A DNA stretch of 64,000 bases, from positions 1,550,001 to 1,614,000 of the forward strand of contig OY782831.1 of NCBI GenBank assembly GCA_963678375.2, read 5' to 3'. The first letter of the stretch is position 1, and each line of letters begins with the position of its first letter. The notes under the pieces are model-generated. The model did no database searches, was not told where the DNA came from, and was given only the letters and a program-made list of their open reading frames with translations. The position numbers and the translations under genes are program-made. This DNA is from JAEKNW01 sp963678375. Lineage in GTDB: Bacteria; Cloacimonadota; Cloacimonadia; Cloacimonadales; JAFGVF01. Shown here piece after piece: positions 25,690-34,354 of the stretch.

Positions 25690-27732
25690 TTAAACCCCAA
25701 ACTCTTCCAAAGGTTGGTTCAACTCTTCAGTTCCAGGTACTGCGAATCTACCGTCTCTGATAATATCAATCTCTTTTCCGTCAGCAGTAATAGCTACGAT
25801 GAAGTCTAAATCTTCATAAGGAAGAGTAATATCAGTATGGCAATTAGTATAAGCTTCTTGGATATCTGTTTTTCTTTTAGCTGAGTGGGTATTTTCCCGA
25901 GCTGTAATTTCTTTACCATCAATAGGGTTAAAGACTGCAAAATCTTCTTCCCAAGAGAAGCAAGTATCACCAATAGCGAAGTGAGGTCCCATTTTTTCTA
26001 CTATAAGAATAGGAAGTAAGTTTAGAATATCAAACTTTTTAGCCATCACATAAGCTGGAGTGTTAGTACCGATAGCAAATTCTCCAAGTGGAAGTGTCTT
26101 GTGGGGGAAGAGTAAATCTTCTTGAATAAGCTTTTTATTCTCTTCTTCATTTTCCATATTTCCACAGGTATATTCTTCCACATAACCATCTTTAAAGTGT
26201 AGTTCTAGTTCTTTAAAAGTGATATTGTTAAGGAAGCTTTCTTGTACATGCAGAATACCATTTGTCCCTTCTAACATTGGAGAAGTGAAGACTTCCCCTA
26301 CAGGGATATTTACATCAGCTCCACAATTAACGAAGTTAGTGTGTTTATCTGGGTCAGCTAACTTTTGCATTTTAACTTTGATATCTGTTTTATTTCCATT
26401 TTTCCCTTTAACATGAACATATTCTGCTTGGTCCATTACATCAACTATTTTTTGTTGAATTTCTTCCCAGTGAAGAGTATCGATCATGTTAATATCTGAA
26501 GTTGCTTCGAAGATTTCTTCAAATTTAGGTCCGATTTCGGGAACAGGGAAGCCGATAATACAGAAACTTGTCTCTGTACGAGGCATATATTTTTGAGAAG
26601 TTTTGCTACGAGCAATATTGAGCTGTTGAGAAAATTTTTGTTGTTCTTCTGAAAGCTTCAAATTTTCTGCTTTGGCTTTAGGAGAAAATGGTTTTTCACC
26701 GAAAGCATCAAAAGCGACAACACCAGCATACTTGGTTAGTACATCTGAGCAAATTTCAGAAACAGTATCTTGATCAATTATCAGCTTGTCAGTGTATTCT
26801 CTATCAAGGACCATTGCTGAATCAAATCTATGGTCATAACCATATTGTTTATTTGCAACTGTAGAAGATGCTCTCGAAAAAAGAGGTTTGAGATTATAAT
26901 CTTCGAGATTCTTAGCCAGTTGTCGTACAATTCTTTCTTGTCCTAAATTATATACAATCAAAACAGTTTCTTTGATTGATAAGTCTTTTTTAGCTAACTC
27001 AAAACCACGGATAAAGGCTTTAGTGAGTTCATCAGTTAGTTTTAAAATTTTATCTTCAGGGTATTTATTAAGGAATTGAGCAGTTTTAATCTCATTTTCA
27101 GTAATATATTTTCCATATTGATAGAGATATCTAATATCACTTAAATCTGCTTCCATTACAATTTTTCCAAAAGCATAATTGTCAGGATCAAATGTTGATC
27201 TAGTATTTAACTCTTTCTCTTCTAAAGTTAAATTCATTACATAATCTTTATAAATAGCAAAGATAGAATCATAATCTTTCTTATCAGCTTTCATAGAGGC
27301 TACGATGTCTAAGAAAAGTTGATTCTTTTTAGCTAACTCGCTAATTTCAAAGTTTACTACATGAGAGAAATAGCTTCTATAACTAATATAAATGGCAGAT
27401 AAAAGTTGTCCGATTTTGTCACCATATTGAGCAACTGCGTAGGCAGGATTAGCAAAAGAAGTTTCATAATTTTCAGCTAATACTTCTGAATAGATTTCAG
27501 AATTGAACTTGGCTAACTCTTTTAAGTCATAGTGCTTGAAATAGTTATCGTTATACTCTTCTTTGAACTGATCGGCTTTAAGTATCTTGCCTGCTATTAA
27601 GGATAGAAATGGTTTAAATGTACCATCGCATTCTTCAATTTCTTTCTGTAATTTTTTTATCTCTTCAATTGTTTCATTATACTTGGGAATTGCTGTTTCA
27701 TTGATACTTTTTTTTAATTCTAAAAACTTCAT
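25690..27732 (-). CDS. M29-family metallo-aminopeptidase with long N-terminal extension
   Basis: This 680-aa protein has a C-terminal part (~residues 270-680) that matches thermophilic aminopeptidases of family M29 (AmpS/PepS). Candidate metal ligands are Glu in VGEVFTSP, Glu in LGEFAIGTNT, His in GPHFAIGD and His/Asp in CHTDITLP. M29 enzymes are usually ~410 aa. Here ~270 extra N-terminal residues, mostly helical, have no family I recognise. It would release N-terminal amino acids from peptides, in line with amino-acid fermentation. It starts 28 bp after aroK on the same strand. Confidence 0.8.
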   Translation of the reverse strand: MKFLELKKSINETAIPKYNETIEEIKKLQKEIEECDGTFKPFLSLIAGKILKADQFKEEYNDNYFKHYDLKELAKFNSEIYSEVLAENYETSFANPAYAVAQYGDKIGQLLSAIYISYRSYFSHVVNFEISELAKKNQLFLDIVASMKADKKDYDSIFAIYKDYVMNLTLEEKELNTRSTFDPDNYAFGKIVMEADLSDIRYLYQYGKYITENEIKTAQFLNKYPEDKILKLTDELTKAFIRGFELAKKDLSIKETVLIVYNLGQERIVRQLAKNLEDYNLKPLFSRASSTVANKQYGYDHRFDSAMVLDREYTDKLIIDQDTVSEICSDVLTKYAGVVAFDAFGEKPFSPKAKAENLKLSEEQQKFSQQLNIARSKTSQKYMPRTETSFCIIGFPVPEIGPKFEEIFEATSDINMIDTLHWEEIQQKIVDVMDQAEYVHVKGKNGNKTDIKVKMQKLADPDKHTNFVNCGADVNIPVGEVFTSPMLEGTNGILHVQESFLNNITFKELELHFKDGYVEEYTCGNMENEEENKKLIQEDLLFPHKTLPLGEFAIGTNTPAYVMAKKFDILNLLPILIVEKMGPHFAIGDTCFSWEEDFAVFNPIDGKEITARENTHSAKRKTDIQEAYTNCHTDITLPYEDLDFIVAITADGKEIDIIRDGRFAVPGTEELNQPLEEFGV

Positions 27733-27760
27733 TGCATCTCCTTTGTTGCATTCTTGGTTT

Positions 27761-28252
27761 CTATTTCTTTAGTTTTTTCTTTATTTCTCTTATTATATCA
27801 TTCTCTTCAATATCGTCAATAGAAAAATTAGCTACCTCCTCATAAAGAGCTCTTCTTGCTTGATATATGGCAAAAAGTTCCTCTTTAGTATTTTTCTTTA
27901 CTAGGGGGCGATTACTGTTTTTAATTCTATCATATAGAATCTCCCAAGGAGGATTTAACCATATAACTAGATAGTTTTTTAGGTATTTTCTATTGTTTGG
28001 ACAAGAAATAACCCCACCTCCGGTAGAAATAACTCCAGAAGGCGGGGAAGAAAGGAGGATATCTCGCTCTAAAGAACGAAATTTCTTTTCACCATAAGTA
28101 TGAAAAATATCTTTAATGGATCTCATACACTCTTTCTCCAGAAGGTAATCGAGATCAAAATGTTCCAGCTTCAAAACATCAGCCAACAAACGACCAATAT
28201 GGCTTTTGCCTGAACCCATAAATCCAATAATAAATATTTTTTTACTAATCAT
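27761..28252 (-). CDS. aroK: Shikimate kinase
   Basis: This 163-aa enzyme phosphorylates shikimate in aromatic amino-acid synthesis. It shows the P-loop GFMGSGKSHIG, the shikimate-binding Asp in HFDLDYLLE, Arg in KKFRSLERD, the STGGGVI motif and the lid NRPLV. Length is normal. It is followed directly by the M29 peptidase gene. Confidence 0.93.
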   Translation of the reverse strand: MISKKIFIIGFMGSGKSHIGRLLADVLKLEHFDLDYLLEKECMRSIKDIFHTYGEKKFRSLERDILLSSPPSGVISTGGGVISCPNNRKYLKNYLVIWLNPPWEILYDRIKNSNRPLVKKNTKEELFAIYQARRALYEEVANFSIDDIEENDIIREIKKKLKK

Positions 28253-28325
28253 ATGACTAGAAAATATTTTCTTTGAATCATGTCAAGAAAAAATTTACCT
28301 ATGGTTTATTTAATTATTTAAGAAG

Positions 28326-28349
28326 TAGGGCAAAACATCTTTTGCCCTA
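28326..28349. promoter_or_regulatory. Palindrome in the divergent aroK-lipocalin gap
   Basis: TAGGGCAAAA-CATC-TTTTGCCCTA is a perfect 10-bp inverted repeat. A second TTTTGCCC follows at 28371. The genes diverge here, so a regulatory site or a processed hairpin is likelier than a terminator. Confidence 0.45.
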
Positions 28350-28466
28350 TTAAAGAAAATCTTTTGCCCATTTTCTCTTTAGTCGTTTGTGAGCCGTCTT
28401 GTAGCTAGCTCTTCTTGCTTTATTCCCAATTATGAATATATTATATATAAAAAAAGGTGGATTTAT

Positions 28467-28991
28467 ATGTTAAGGATCTCACTTATGCTAATAATTCTAG
28501 CGTCTTCATTAGTAGTTAGTGGCAAAGAACCAATCCCTGTTGATAATGTAGATCTTGTTCAATACCAAGGAAGATGGTATGAAATAGCGAAATTACCTAA
28601 CTGGTTTCAGAAGAAATGTGTAAAAAACACTACAGCTACTTATAAACTTAGAGAAGATGGTTATATCTCAGTAATTAATCGTTGTATAGAAGAGGATGGC
28701 CATGTTAACCAAGTTGAAGGTAAGGCTAGGATAGTAGATAAGCAAAGTAATGCCAAATTAGAAGTATCTTTTGCGAGGTTCTTATGGAAGAACTGGTTTT
28801 GGGGTGACTATTGGGTGATTGGACTAGCTGATGATTATTCTTGGGCTATTGTGGGAGGACCTAACCATAAGTATGCTTGGATATTAGCAAGAGAAAAACG
28901 TTTAGACAATTCTACTCTTGTTGAGATTTTTGATATTTTAGATCATCAAGGTTATAAAACTGATAAGTTTGAATTTACTCCACAAGATTAG
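28467..28991 (+). CDS. blc: Bacterial lipocalin (Blc-like)
   Basis: The start at 28467 follows AAAGGTGG and gives a 174-aa protein with a signal peptide (LRISLMLIILASSLVVSG). The lipocalin signature is YQGRWYEIAKLPNWFQKKC. NFWGDYWVIGL-like and YAWILAR strands follow in the usual order. No lipobox cysteine is seen, so it is probably secreted or periplasmic. Blc proteins bind fatty acids or lysophospholipids and help in membrane maintenance. Confidence 0.9.
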   Translation: MLRISLMLIILASSLVVSGKEPIPVDNVDLVQYQGRWYEIAKLPNWFQKKCVKNTTATYKLREDGYISVINRCIEEDGHVNQVEGKARIVDKQSNAKLEVSFARFLWKNWFWGDYWVIGLADDYSWAIVGGPNHKYAWILAREKRLDNSTLVEIFDILDHQGYKTDKFEFTPQD

Positions 28992-29075
28992 ATGGCTAAA
29001 GAAAATATATCTCTTGACATACTATGATATTTTTTTGTTTGTAATAATTAATATTACTTAATTGAGAGGTTTTGT

Positions 29076-29327
29076 ATGTGGCTTTTCTTTAAATATGATT
29101 TTAGAGGTCTTATGGAAGGCTTTAATAAAGCTGGATGGATAGCTTTTTTTATTACTATTCTAATACAAATAATATTATATATATTTTATAGTTTTAATTA
29201 TGAATCTTCTAAACATGCTATAGCTTATAATATAGGTGGAGTAGTTATTAACGGACTAATAGTAGCACTTCTTGCTCATATAATTAGCTCAATATTTACA
29301 AAACCTTATCCTGATAAAAAAAAGTAA
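29076..29327 (+). CDS. Small two-helix membrane protein
   Basis: This 83-aa protein has hydrophobic helices at ~residues 20-40 and ~50-74 and a charged tail (TKPYPDKKK). GAGAGG precedes the start. A TTGACA box (29014-29019) in a context repeated before the secreted-protein gene (ATATATCTCTTGACATA) lies upstream. Family not recognised. Confidence 0.6.
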   Translation: MWLFFKYDFRGLMEGFNKAGWIAFFITILIQIILYIFYSFNYESSKHAIAYNIGGVVINGLIVALLAHIISSIFTKPYPDKKK

Positions 29328-29381
29328 TATTTTTAGCTCAAGTGTTACCTTATATAAAATCTGTTTGGGAGGTTAAACAGC

Positions 29382-29648
29382 ATGAATACCTTATTATTTT
29401 TCATTAAATTAGTTGGTGTGTATATATTATCACTAGGTTTGTTGCATCTTGCACATGGTTTACAAGTTATAAGCGGAATGATAAAATTCAAGTTCTTATT
29501 ATTCATAGGAAACATGCTTTTTTCAATCAAACTTATTATGACCTTAATTGATAGTAGTAGCCCAATATACTCAATCGAAAATATAATCATTATATTATTT
29601 ATAAGTATTATTTGGTTAATATATTTTGTTTATTATTATCGGAAATAA
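29382..29648 (+). CDS. Small three-helix membrane protein
   Basis: This 88-aa hydrophobic protein has about three membrane helices and ends YFVYYYRK. GGGAGG lies 10 bases upstream of the start. Function unknown. It may be co-transcribed with the preceding small membrane protein 54 bp upstream. Confidence 0.6.
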   Translation: MNTLLFFIKLVGVYILSLGLLHLAHGLQVISGMIKFKFLLFIGNMLFSIKLIMTLIDSSSPIYSIENIIIILFISIIWLIYFVYYYRK

Positions 29649-29689
29649 GAGGAAGTAGCACTAATCTAAATCTTAATACCTCCCTATGT

Positions 29690-29850
29690 ATCAGCAGACT
29701 TAAACCCAAATAATGTAATAGACCTTTGTGATTAGCCCTATATGATTCTGCAAAAGTAACTTCCATAATTTCTGCGAATATATATATTATATGCGTTAAA
29801 ATTCTGTAAGCTATTTTGCTAGAATAATCTGCACTCTTCATCAAATTTCT
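29690..29850 (-). repeat. Diverged dispersed sequence with a short conserved reading frame, copy 2
   Basis: On the minus strand this matches 11284-11475: GCAGATTATTCTAGCAAA, then TATATATATTC, then a frame from 29766 reading MEVTFAESYRANHKGLLHYLG. Neither copy gives a protein of normal length. Confidence 0.5.
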
Positions 29851-29892
29851 ATTGCATCATTCGGCTTAAAAATTCCAAAAGAAATATATCTC

Positions 29893-29920
29893 TTGACATA
29901 TTTCTTTCCATTTCAATAAT
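29893..29920 (+). promoter_or_regulatory. Sigma70-like promoter of the small secreted protein gene
   Basis: TTGACA and AATAAT are separated by 16 bases, about 33 bp before the start at 29953. Confidence 0.45.
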
Positions 29921-29952
29921 TAGGTAAGTAAAAATAAAAAAGAAGGTGTATA

Positions 29953-30426
29953 ATGAAAAAGATTCTTATTTTTGTTGTAGCAGTTTTGTTTACATTAACT
30001 ATAAATGCAAATCCAGATACTAGTAATGAGTTTACAGGTTCTTTAACTATTCTCACTCAATATATGGATGGTTATCATAATGTCCAATTAAAATGGGAAG
30101 ATAATTCAGCTACTAACGACTATTATGCTTATATAATCACAGAAGGTAACTCTGAAGATGAAGATAATCATGTTGTAAAGGGTTATACTAGAGGCAATTC
30201 TTTCGCTATTTTTAATGTACCAAATTTAGCTAATATATCACCTCGTTATAATGTGTATAAAATGAATTTTAATCAAAATGTTCAACTAGCAGACATTATC
30301 ACAAATGATAGCGATAATCAATTTAGAGTAGCACTTACTTGGTCTCAAATCAAAGAACTTCTTAAGAAGAAAAGTAATAATATCTGGAAGATCAGAAGAA
30401 ACAATATTCCAACAAGTATGCAATAA
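29953..30426 (+). CDS. Small secreted protein, function unknown
   Basis: This 157-aa protein has a clear signal peptide (KKILIFVVAVLFTLTINA, cut near ANA-NP). The mature part begins with a beta-rich stretch (HNVQLKWEDNS...DYYAYIITEG), possibly a fibronectin III-like fold, and ends in a basic helical tail (QIKELLKKKSNNIWKIRR). AGAAGG upstream; strong terminator downstream. I do not recognise a family. Confidence 0.7.
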   Translation: MKKILIFVVAVLFTLTINANPDTSNEFTGSLTILTQYMDGYHNVQLKWEDNSATNDYYAYIITEGNSEDEDNHVVKGYTRGNSFAIFNVPNLANISPRYNVYKMNFNQNVQLADIITNDSDNQFRVALTWSQIKELLKKKSNNIWKIRRNNIPTSMQ

Positions 30427-30448
30427 ATTATTGCTTTAGATAATTTTT

Positions 30449-30478
30449 AAGAGACTGGAAACAGTCTCTTTTTTTTTG
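30449..30478 (+). terminator. Intrinsic terminator with GAAA tetraloop
   Basis: AAGAGACTG-GAAA-CAGTCTCTT is followed by a run of T. It ends the secreted-protein gene. In the rest of 30427-30691 I see no gene. Confidence 0.92.
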
Positions 30479-30691
30479 TATTATTAGATGGAGCTTCTTC
30501 TTTCGGAGGGTGAGCGTTCTCGTCCGCCATTAGCTGAAAGTTGAAAAAGAGAAATTCCTGAGTATTGGAGTATGTTCCTGTTTCAATTTAAACCCCAGTT
30601 TTCTCCAAAAAACTTCCTTGTTATTCCTTCATTGTTACTGACTCCACAGAATAGTAGAAATTTTAAGAGATAATGATAATCAAGTAGGAAG

Positions 30692-30733
30692 AAAAAAGCT
30701 CCAAGTGTCTAAAAAAATCAACACTCAGAGCTT
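30692..30733 (-). terminator. Terminator of pgk
   Basis: On the minus strand AAGCTC..AGTGT pairs with ACACT..GAGCTT, with a two-base mismatch, and six T follow. Confidence 0.75.
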
Positions 30734-30753
30734 AGAAAGGTTTGTAAATTAGC

Positions 30754-32061
30754 TTATTGTTTAGCGTATTTTTCTTGATTATCAATGAGAGCTTGTACAG
30801 GCTTCATTCCAAATGGAGAACCTTGTTCAATGGAGTTAAGAACAGCTCCACCACCGGTAAAGAAGTAGTAATCATCTCGTTCGATAGCTTTTAGGTAGGT
30901 TTCATAAGCAACAGCTTTAAATTCTTGGAGAGTATCACCACCACCAAACATTTTCATAGCATCTTCATTCTTTGAAATAATATCATAGAGGTCTTTAGTT
31001 CCTTCGCTGAAATGAGGAGCAAAACCCATAACTGCGTTACAGAAGAACATATTAGCTCGGGAGAAAATTTCTTTGATATGGCGTAAAGACCAAGTTTCCC
31101 ACGATACATCTAAGATATAATTTAGTTCTGTTCCCGGTTTTAAATCATAGATAAAATGAGTGCGGTATTTACCAGGTATCTTTTCACCTAAAACATCTGA
31201 TTCCACGATATAGGGTAGTTCCACAATTCTTTGAGGGAATTCATTGGCTTTTTCTAAGAAAACTCGGGCGTGCTCAAGGTCTTTTTCAGTAATACCTTTA
31301 ATTTTAAGGTCATATTTAACTGCCAAGTAAGCGTTATAGATAACACCACCCAATACTAAATAATCAACATGTTCTAGAAGATTATTTAAAGGTTTAATCT
31401 TTGTGTCAAATTTAGAACCAGCTACTATGCCTACAAAAGGTCTGCGAGGTTTGAAAACTTGCTTAAGATGGGTAATCTCTTTTTGCATTAAAATACCTGA
31501 GTAGGAAGGCATATAGTAGGTTGGCTTCATAGTTGAAGTATGTGGTTGCCAAGAACCAAAAGCATCATTAACAAAGACATCTGCGATATTAGCTAAAGCT
31601 TTACCTAAATCATCAGAATCTCCATTCATAGACTCTTCACCCCTAAACCATCTTGTATTAGGAAGGTAAATCATATCAACTTTATTATTTCTTAAGTCCT
31701 CTATGAGAGAGTATATAGATTCATCATCAACCTCAATACCGTTATCTTCCCGTTTATACCATTTAGGAATCTCAATGTTTAAAGATAACTTTGATTTCAT
31801 ATAATCTACAATTGGGGTAACTGAATCATCATCAGATATGACTATATGACCAGTCTCTTTATCAACTGGACGTCCATTGTGAGTCATTAATATTAATTTT
31901 CCACCACGCAAAGCAATGTTTAATAAGGTAGGAACTGTAGCATCAATACGTTCTGTGTCTTTTATAACACCATTTTTTACAACGTTATGGTCAACTCTTA
32001 CTAAGACAATTTTGTCTTTTAAATCAGCATCTTGAATTCTTGGTAAATTACGATTTAACAT
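30754..32061 (-). CDS. pgk: Phosphoglycerate kinase, divergent form
   Basis: I chose the ATG at 32061 because GGGAG lies five bases before it; a GTG two codons earlier overlaps that site. The protein is 435 aa, longer than the usual ~395. It moves phosphate between 1,3-bisphosphoglycerate and ADP in glycolysis. Recognisable motifs are LVRVDHNVV (usually RVDFNVP), THNGRPVD (usually SHLGRP), NDAFGSWQPH, and GGGDTLQEF with TGGGAVLNSIEQG near the end. Several motifs are altered and short insertions are present, so this is a divergent branch. Single gene; no gapA next to it. Confidence 0.85.
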   Translation of the reverse strand: MLNRNLPRIQDADLKDKIVLVRVDHNVVKNGVIKDTERIDATVPTLLNIALRGGKLILMTHNGRPVDKETGHIVISDDDSVTPIVDYMKSKLSLNIEIPKWYKREDNGIEVDDESIYSLIEDLRNNKVDMIYLPNTRWFRGEESMNGDSDDLGKALANIADVFVNDAFGSWQPHTSTMKPTYYMPSYSGILMQKEITHLKQVFKPRRPFVGIVAGSKFDTKIKPLNNLLEHVDYLVLGGVIYNAYLAVKYDLKIKGITEKDLEHARVFLEKANEFPQRIVELPYIVESDVLGEKIPGKYRTHFIYDLKPGTELNYILDVSWETWSLRHIKEIFSRANMFFCNAVMGFAPHFSEGTKDLYDIISKNEDAMKMFGGGDTLQEFKAVAYETYLKAIERDDYYFFTGGGAVLNSIEQGSPFGMKPVQALIDNQEKYAKQ

Positions 32062-32397
32062 CTTCACTCCCAGATATCTTCTTTATATACCAATTAAATG
32101 TTCTTGTTCAAAGTAGGCAAGTTATTTTTTGACTAAAAGGCAATTTTTGTGGCAGAATTAGAAAGTAATTTGTTGATAGTTAGTGGTGGAAGGGAAAGGG
32201 GATTGTGGGGAAATCGGGAACATGAGCCTTAAAACTTTTTACTAATATTGCTTTGATTGGAGATGCTTTTGGATAGATTTTAAAGGATGTATAGTGATAT
32301 GAAATTGATTTCAATAAAAGTTCTTGACAAAATTATTCCTCGATTTATATGACATTAATATAAACTTACAAATAGTTAATAAAAAATGGAGGTTTTT

Positions 32398-32658
32398 ATG
32401 TCTTTAATAGAGCTGATTAGATCAGCAGTAAATAAGGGTGTAATTTCTACCCCTTTCACAACCGACATGATTAAACAATGGTGTCAAGATAACTCGATAG
32501 TCAAAAGCGATGGTACGGAGTATGCAGAAAGCTCCATTGAATCAATACTATCAAATTCGGATATCAGCAATGCAGGCTCTTCTAATAAAAATGTTAAAGT
32601 TTTAGACAGTAGAACCAATAATAAAGGTGTTAAAGAATACTGGTTTAGTGATAAATAA
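32398..32658 (+). CDS. Small soluble protein, possible winged-helix
   Basis: The start at 32398 is preceded by GGAGG; an ATG 12 bases earlier would overlap that site. The 86-aa protein (SLIELIRSAVNKGVISTPFTT start) is predicted helical at first and ends in beta-like KVLDSRTNNKGVKEYWFSD. It could be a small DNA-binding protein, but I do not recognise the family. A TTGACA box lies at 32324-32329. The neighbourhood downstream is decayed mobile or phage-like sequence. The 300 bp upstream contain no gene. Confidence 0.6.
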   Translation: MSLIELIRSAVNKGVISTPFTTDMIKQWCQDNSIVKSDGTEYAESSIESILSNSDISNAGSSNKNVKVLDSRTNNKGVKEYWFSDK

Positions 32659-32701
32659 CACTTTTTTTGAGTTTTTCAATCACGCCCGAGTAGTCGTGAT
32701 A

Positions 32702-32752
32702 CAGACCTTTGGCAAGGCTCCTAATTTATGAGAGCCTTTTGCCAAAGATCTG
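32702..32752. other. Large imperfect hairpin downstream of the small protein gene
   Basis: CAGACCTTTGGCAAGGCTC and GAGCCTTTTGCCAAAGATCTG pair over about 19 bp with one mismatch and a two-base bulge, around an 11-base loop. A smaller stem, TCACG/CGTGA, precedes it at 32680-32699. No T-run follows. It may be a structured 3' end or the end of a mobile element. 32760-33180 has no gene that I can support. Confidence 0.6.
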
Positions 32753-33181
32753 AAAATCCCCTCTGGGGATATAAGACCTATACTTTTATGATTATGTATT
32801 ATTTACAAAAAACTATCATAAATAGTACAATGTGACCCGTATAATACTGTAATACAATATCTAGTGCAACTTATTACTTCATAATTTCTATCAAACCTGA
32901 ACTTGATTCAAAATTTTAGGCACAAGTTTACTACAACTTCATAAATAAAGTTTATTAAAGAAAATTAATGAGCGTGAACTATTTTGAAAAAAGTGGACTC
33001 TATAATATTTAGGAGGGTTAGTTTTGAGATTGGTGCAAAGTGTGGTTCATGAGTTTAGGGTATTCTTAACGATGATCGTTTTTTTAGTTTATTCCAGAAA
33101 GAACCCTCAACTAATAAAAAACTAGAAAAAAGAAATAATGAGTTTAGGAATGAATCATTGAATAGAAAGAATATGAAATAA

Positions 33182-33511
33182 ATGGATATAAATATGGAAA
33201 CAAAATTAATCCATGAAAATGAATGGTGGTCTTCTGTAGTCGATGTAATTGAGGTTTTAACTGGATCAGATAGGGCAAGAAAATATTGGAGTGATTTAAA
33301 GAAAAAAATATCTGATGAAGGTTACCTTGCAGAGTCCGCAAAAATCGGATAGTTGAAATTACAAGCTTCTGATGGGAAAATGAGACAAACAGATTGCGCA
33401 AATACAGAGACTATGTTTCGTATCATTCAGTCAATTCCATCTCCCAATGCAGAGATTAAAAACTCAGAGAATTTGACTTTGCCAACACTCTGCGCCCCTC
33501 CAGGGCTATGA
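33182..33511 (+). pseudogene. Bro-N (prophage antirepressor-like) gene remnant with nonsense codon
   Basis: The frame reads METKLIHENEWWSSVVDVIEVLTGSDRARKYWSDLKKK and so on, which is the start of BRO-N/DinD-like proteins. The usual IGQLKL motif reads IG-stop-LKL because of TAG at 33350-33352. The frame then continues in register with DGKMRQTDCANTETMFRIIQSIPSPNAE. After ~33455 homology ends and dispersed-repeat sequence follows. Thus both an internal stop and loss of the 3' part are visible. Confidence 0.85.
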
Positions 33512-33588
33512 TTAATTTTTGTTTTCTTTAAACAGGGTCTAACGAACCCTGCCTATTAGATGGCATCCCTTCGGGATTAAAAGTGAAT
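33490..33588. repeat. Partial dispersed palindromic repeat
   Basis: This has a GCCCCTCCAGGGC stem, CAGGGTCTAACGAACCCTG and the end CTGCCTATTAGATGGCATCCCTTCGGGAT. It resembles 6305-6402 and the ends of the 280-bp element. It replaces the 3' end of the Bro-N gene. Confidence 0.65.
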
Positions 33589-33669
33589 TACATTACTTAA
33601 ATATAATCTATCTTTGTTAATCTTTTGCGACAATGTTTATGATGTTATCCACTCTATTTTGGAGAGAAC

Positions 33670-33805
33670 CAAAAGAAATTCTTCTTCATGACTCTGTGCA
33701 ACTCTGTGATGACCTCTGTGTCCTCTGTGTTAAGGGTCTTCTTTTTTGTGTAATTCGTGAAATTTGCCTGGGATGGCGTAGCTTTAGCGAAGACACCTGG
33801 ATAGA
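33670..33805. repeat. Low-complexity CTCTGTG repeat and CGTAGCTTTAGCG motif
   Basis: The stretch has iterated ACTCTGTG/CCTCTGTG words (33690-33730) and GGCGTAGCTTTAGCGAAG (33775-33792). Both have the look of dispersed intergenic repeats seen in many bacterial genomes. A 61-codon frame through it is not convincing. Confidence 0.5.
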
Positions 33806-33828
33806 AGATTTTTATTGATAGTTTTTAA

Positions 33829-33856
33829 TTGACACTTCTCTTCATCTTTTTATGAT
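33829..33856 (+). promoter_or_regulatory. Sigma70-like promoter of the rlmH-parAB-atp block
   Basis: TTGACA and TATGAT are separated by 16 bases, about 23 bp upstream of the rlmH start. It is the best promoter match in this area and may serve the long collinear block. Confidence 0.65.
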
Positions 33857-33878
33857 AAATTCAAAGGTGTAAAAAAAT

Positions 33879-34343
33879 ATGAAAATTAGAATAATATGTC
33901 CAGGCAAGACTAAACAGAAATTTATTGAAGAGGGAATAGCAGAATACACTAAAAGGTTAACAGCCTTCTGCAAGTTAGAAATAATAGAAACCGCTGATGT
34001 TAAGCTATCTTCTTCAAATAATATTGAGATAGTAAAAGAGAAAGAAGCAGAAATAATTAGGAAATATTTAAAAAATGATAACTTTTTAATTGCTTTAGAT
34101 GAGAAGGGAAAACAATATGGCTCAATAGATTTTGCGGGATTTATTGACAGTTATAAGGGAATAAGAAATATTGACTTCTTGATAGGTGGAGTATATGGTT
34201 TAGCTGAAGAATTAAGGCAGAAAGCTGATCTTTTACTGTCTTTTTCTCAAATGACCTTTACTCACAGAATGATAAGAATGCTCTTAGTTGAGCAAATTTA
34301 TAGAAGTTTTTGTATTTTAAATGGTAAAAAATATCATTATTAA
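33879..34343 (+). CDS. rlmH: 23S rRNA (pseudouridine-1915-N3)-methyltransferase
   Basis: This 154-aa SPOUT methyltransferase acts on helix 69 of 23S rRNA in assembled ribosomes. N-terminal MKIRIICPGKTK and EYTKRL, the knot motifs LIALDEKGKQYGS and DFLIGGVYGL, and the C-terminal SFSQMTFTHRMIRMLLVEQIYR are all typical. Length is normal. It is first in a tight row leading to rsmG and parAB. Confidence 0.96.
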   Translation: MKIRIICPGKTKQKFIEEGIAEYTKRLTAFCKLEIIETADVKLSSSNNIEIVKEKEAEIIRKYLKNDNFLIALDEKGKQYGSIDFAGFIDSYKGIRNIDFLIGGVYGLAEELRQKADLLLSFSQMTFTHRMIRMLLVEQIYRSFCILNGKKYHY

Positions 34344-34354
34344 AAGAGGTGATT

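Noticed and set aside
33643..33651. DnaA box / replication origin near rsmG-parAB
   Set aside because: Only a single TTATCCACT match is seen, with no cluster and no dnaA or dnaN gene.
33633..33818. 61-codon frame upstream of rlmH
   Set aside because: It is made of CTCTGTG low-complexity repeats and has no RBS.
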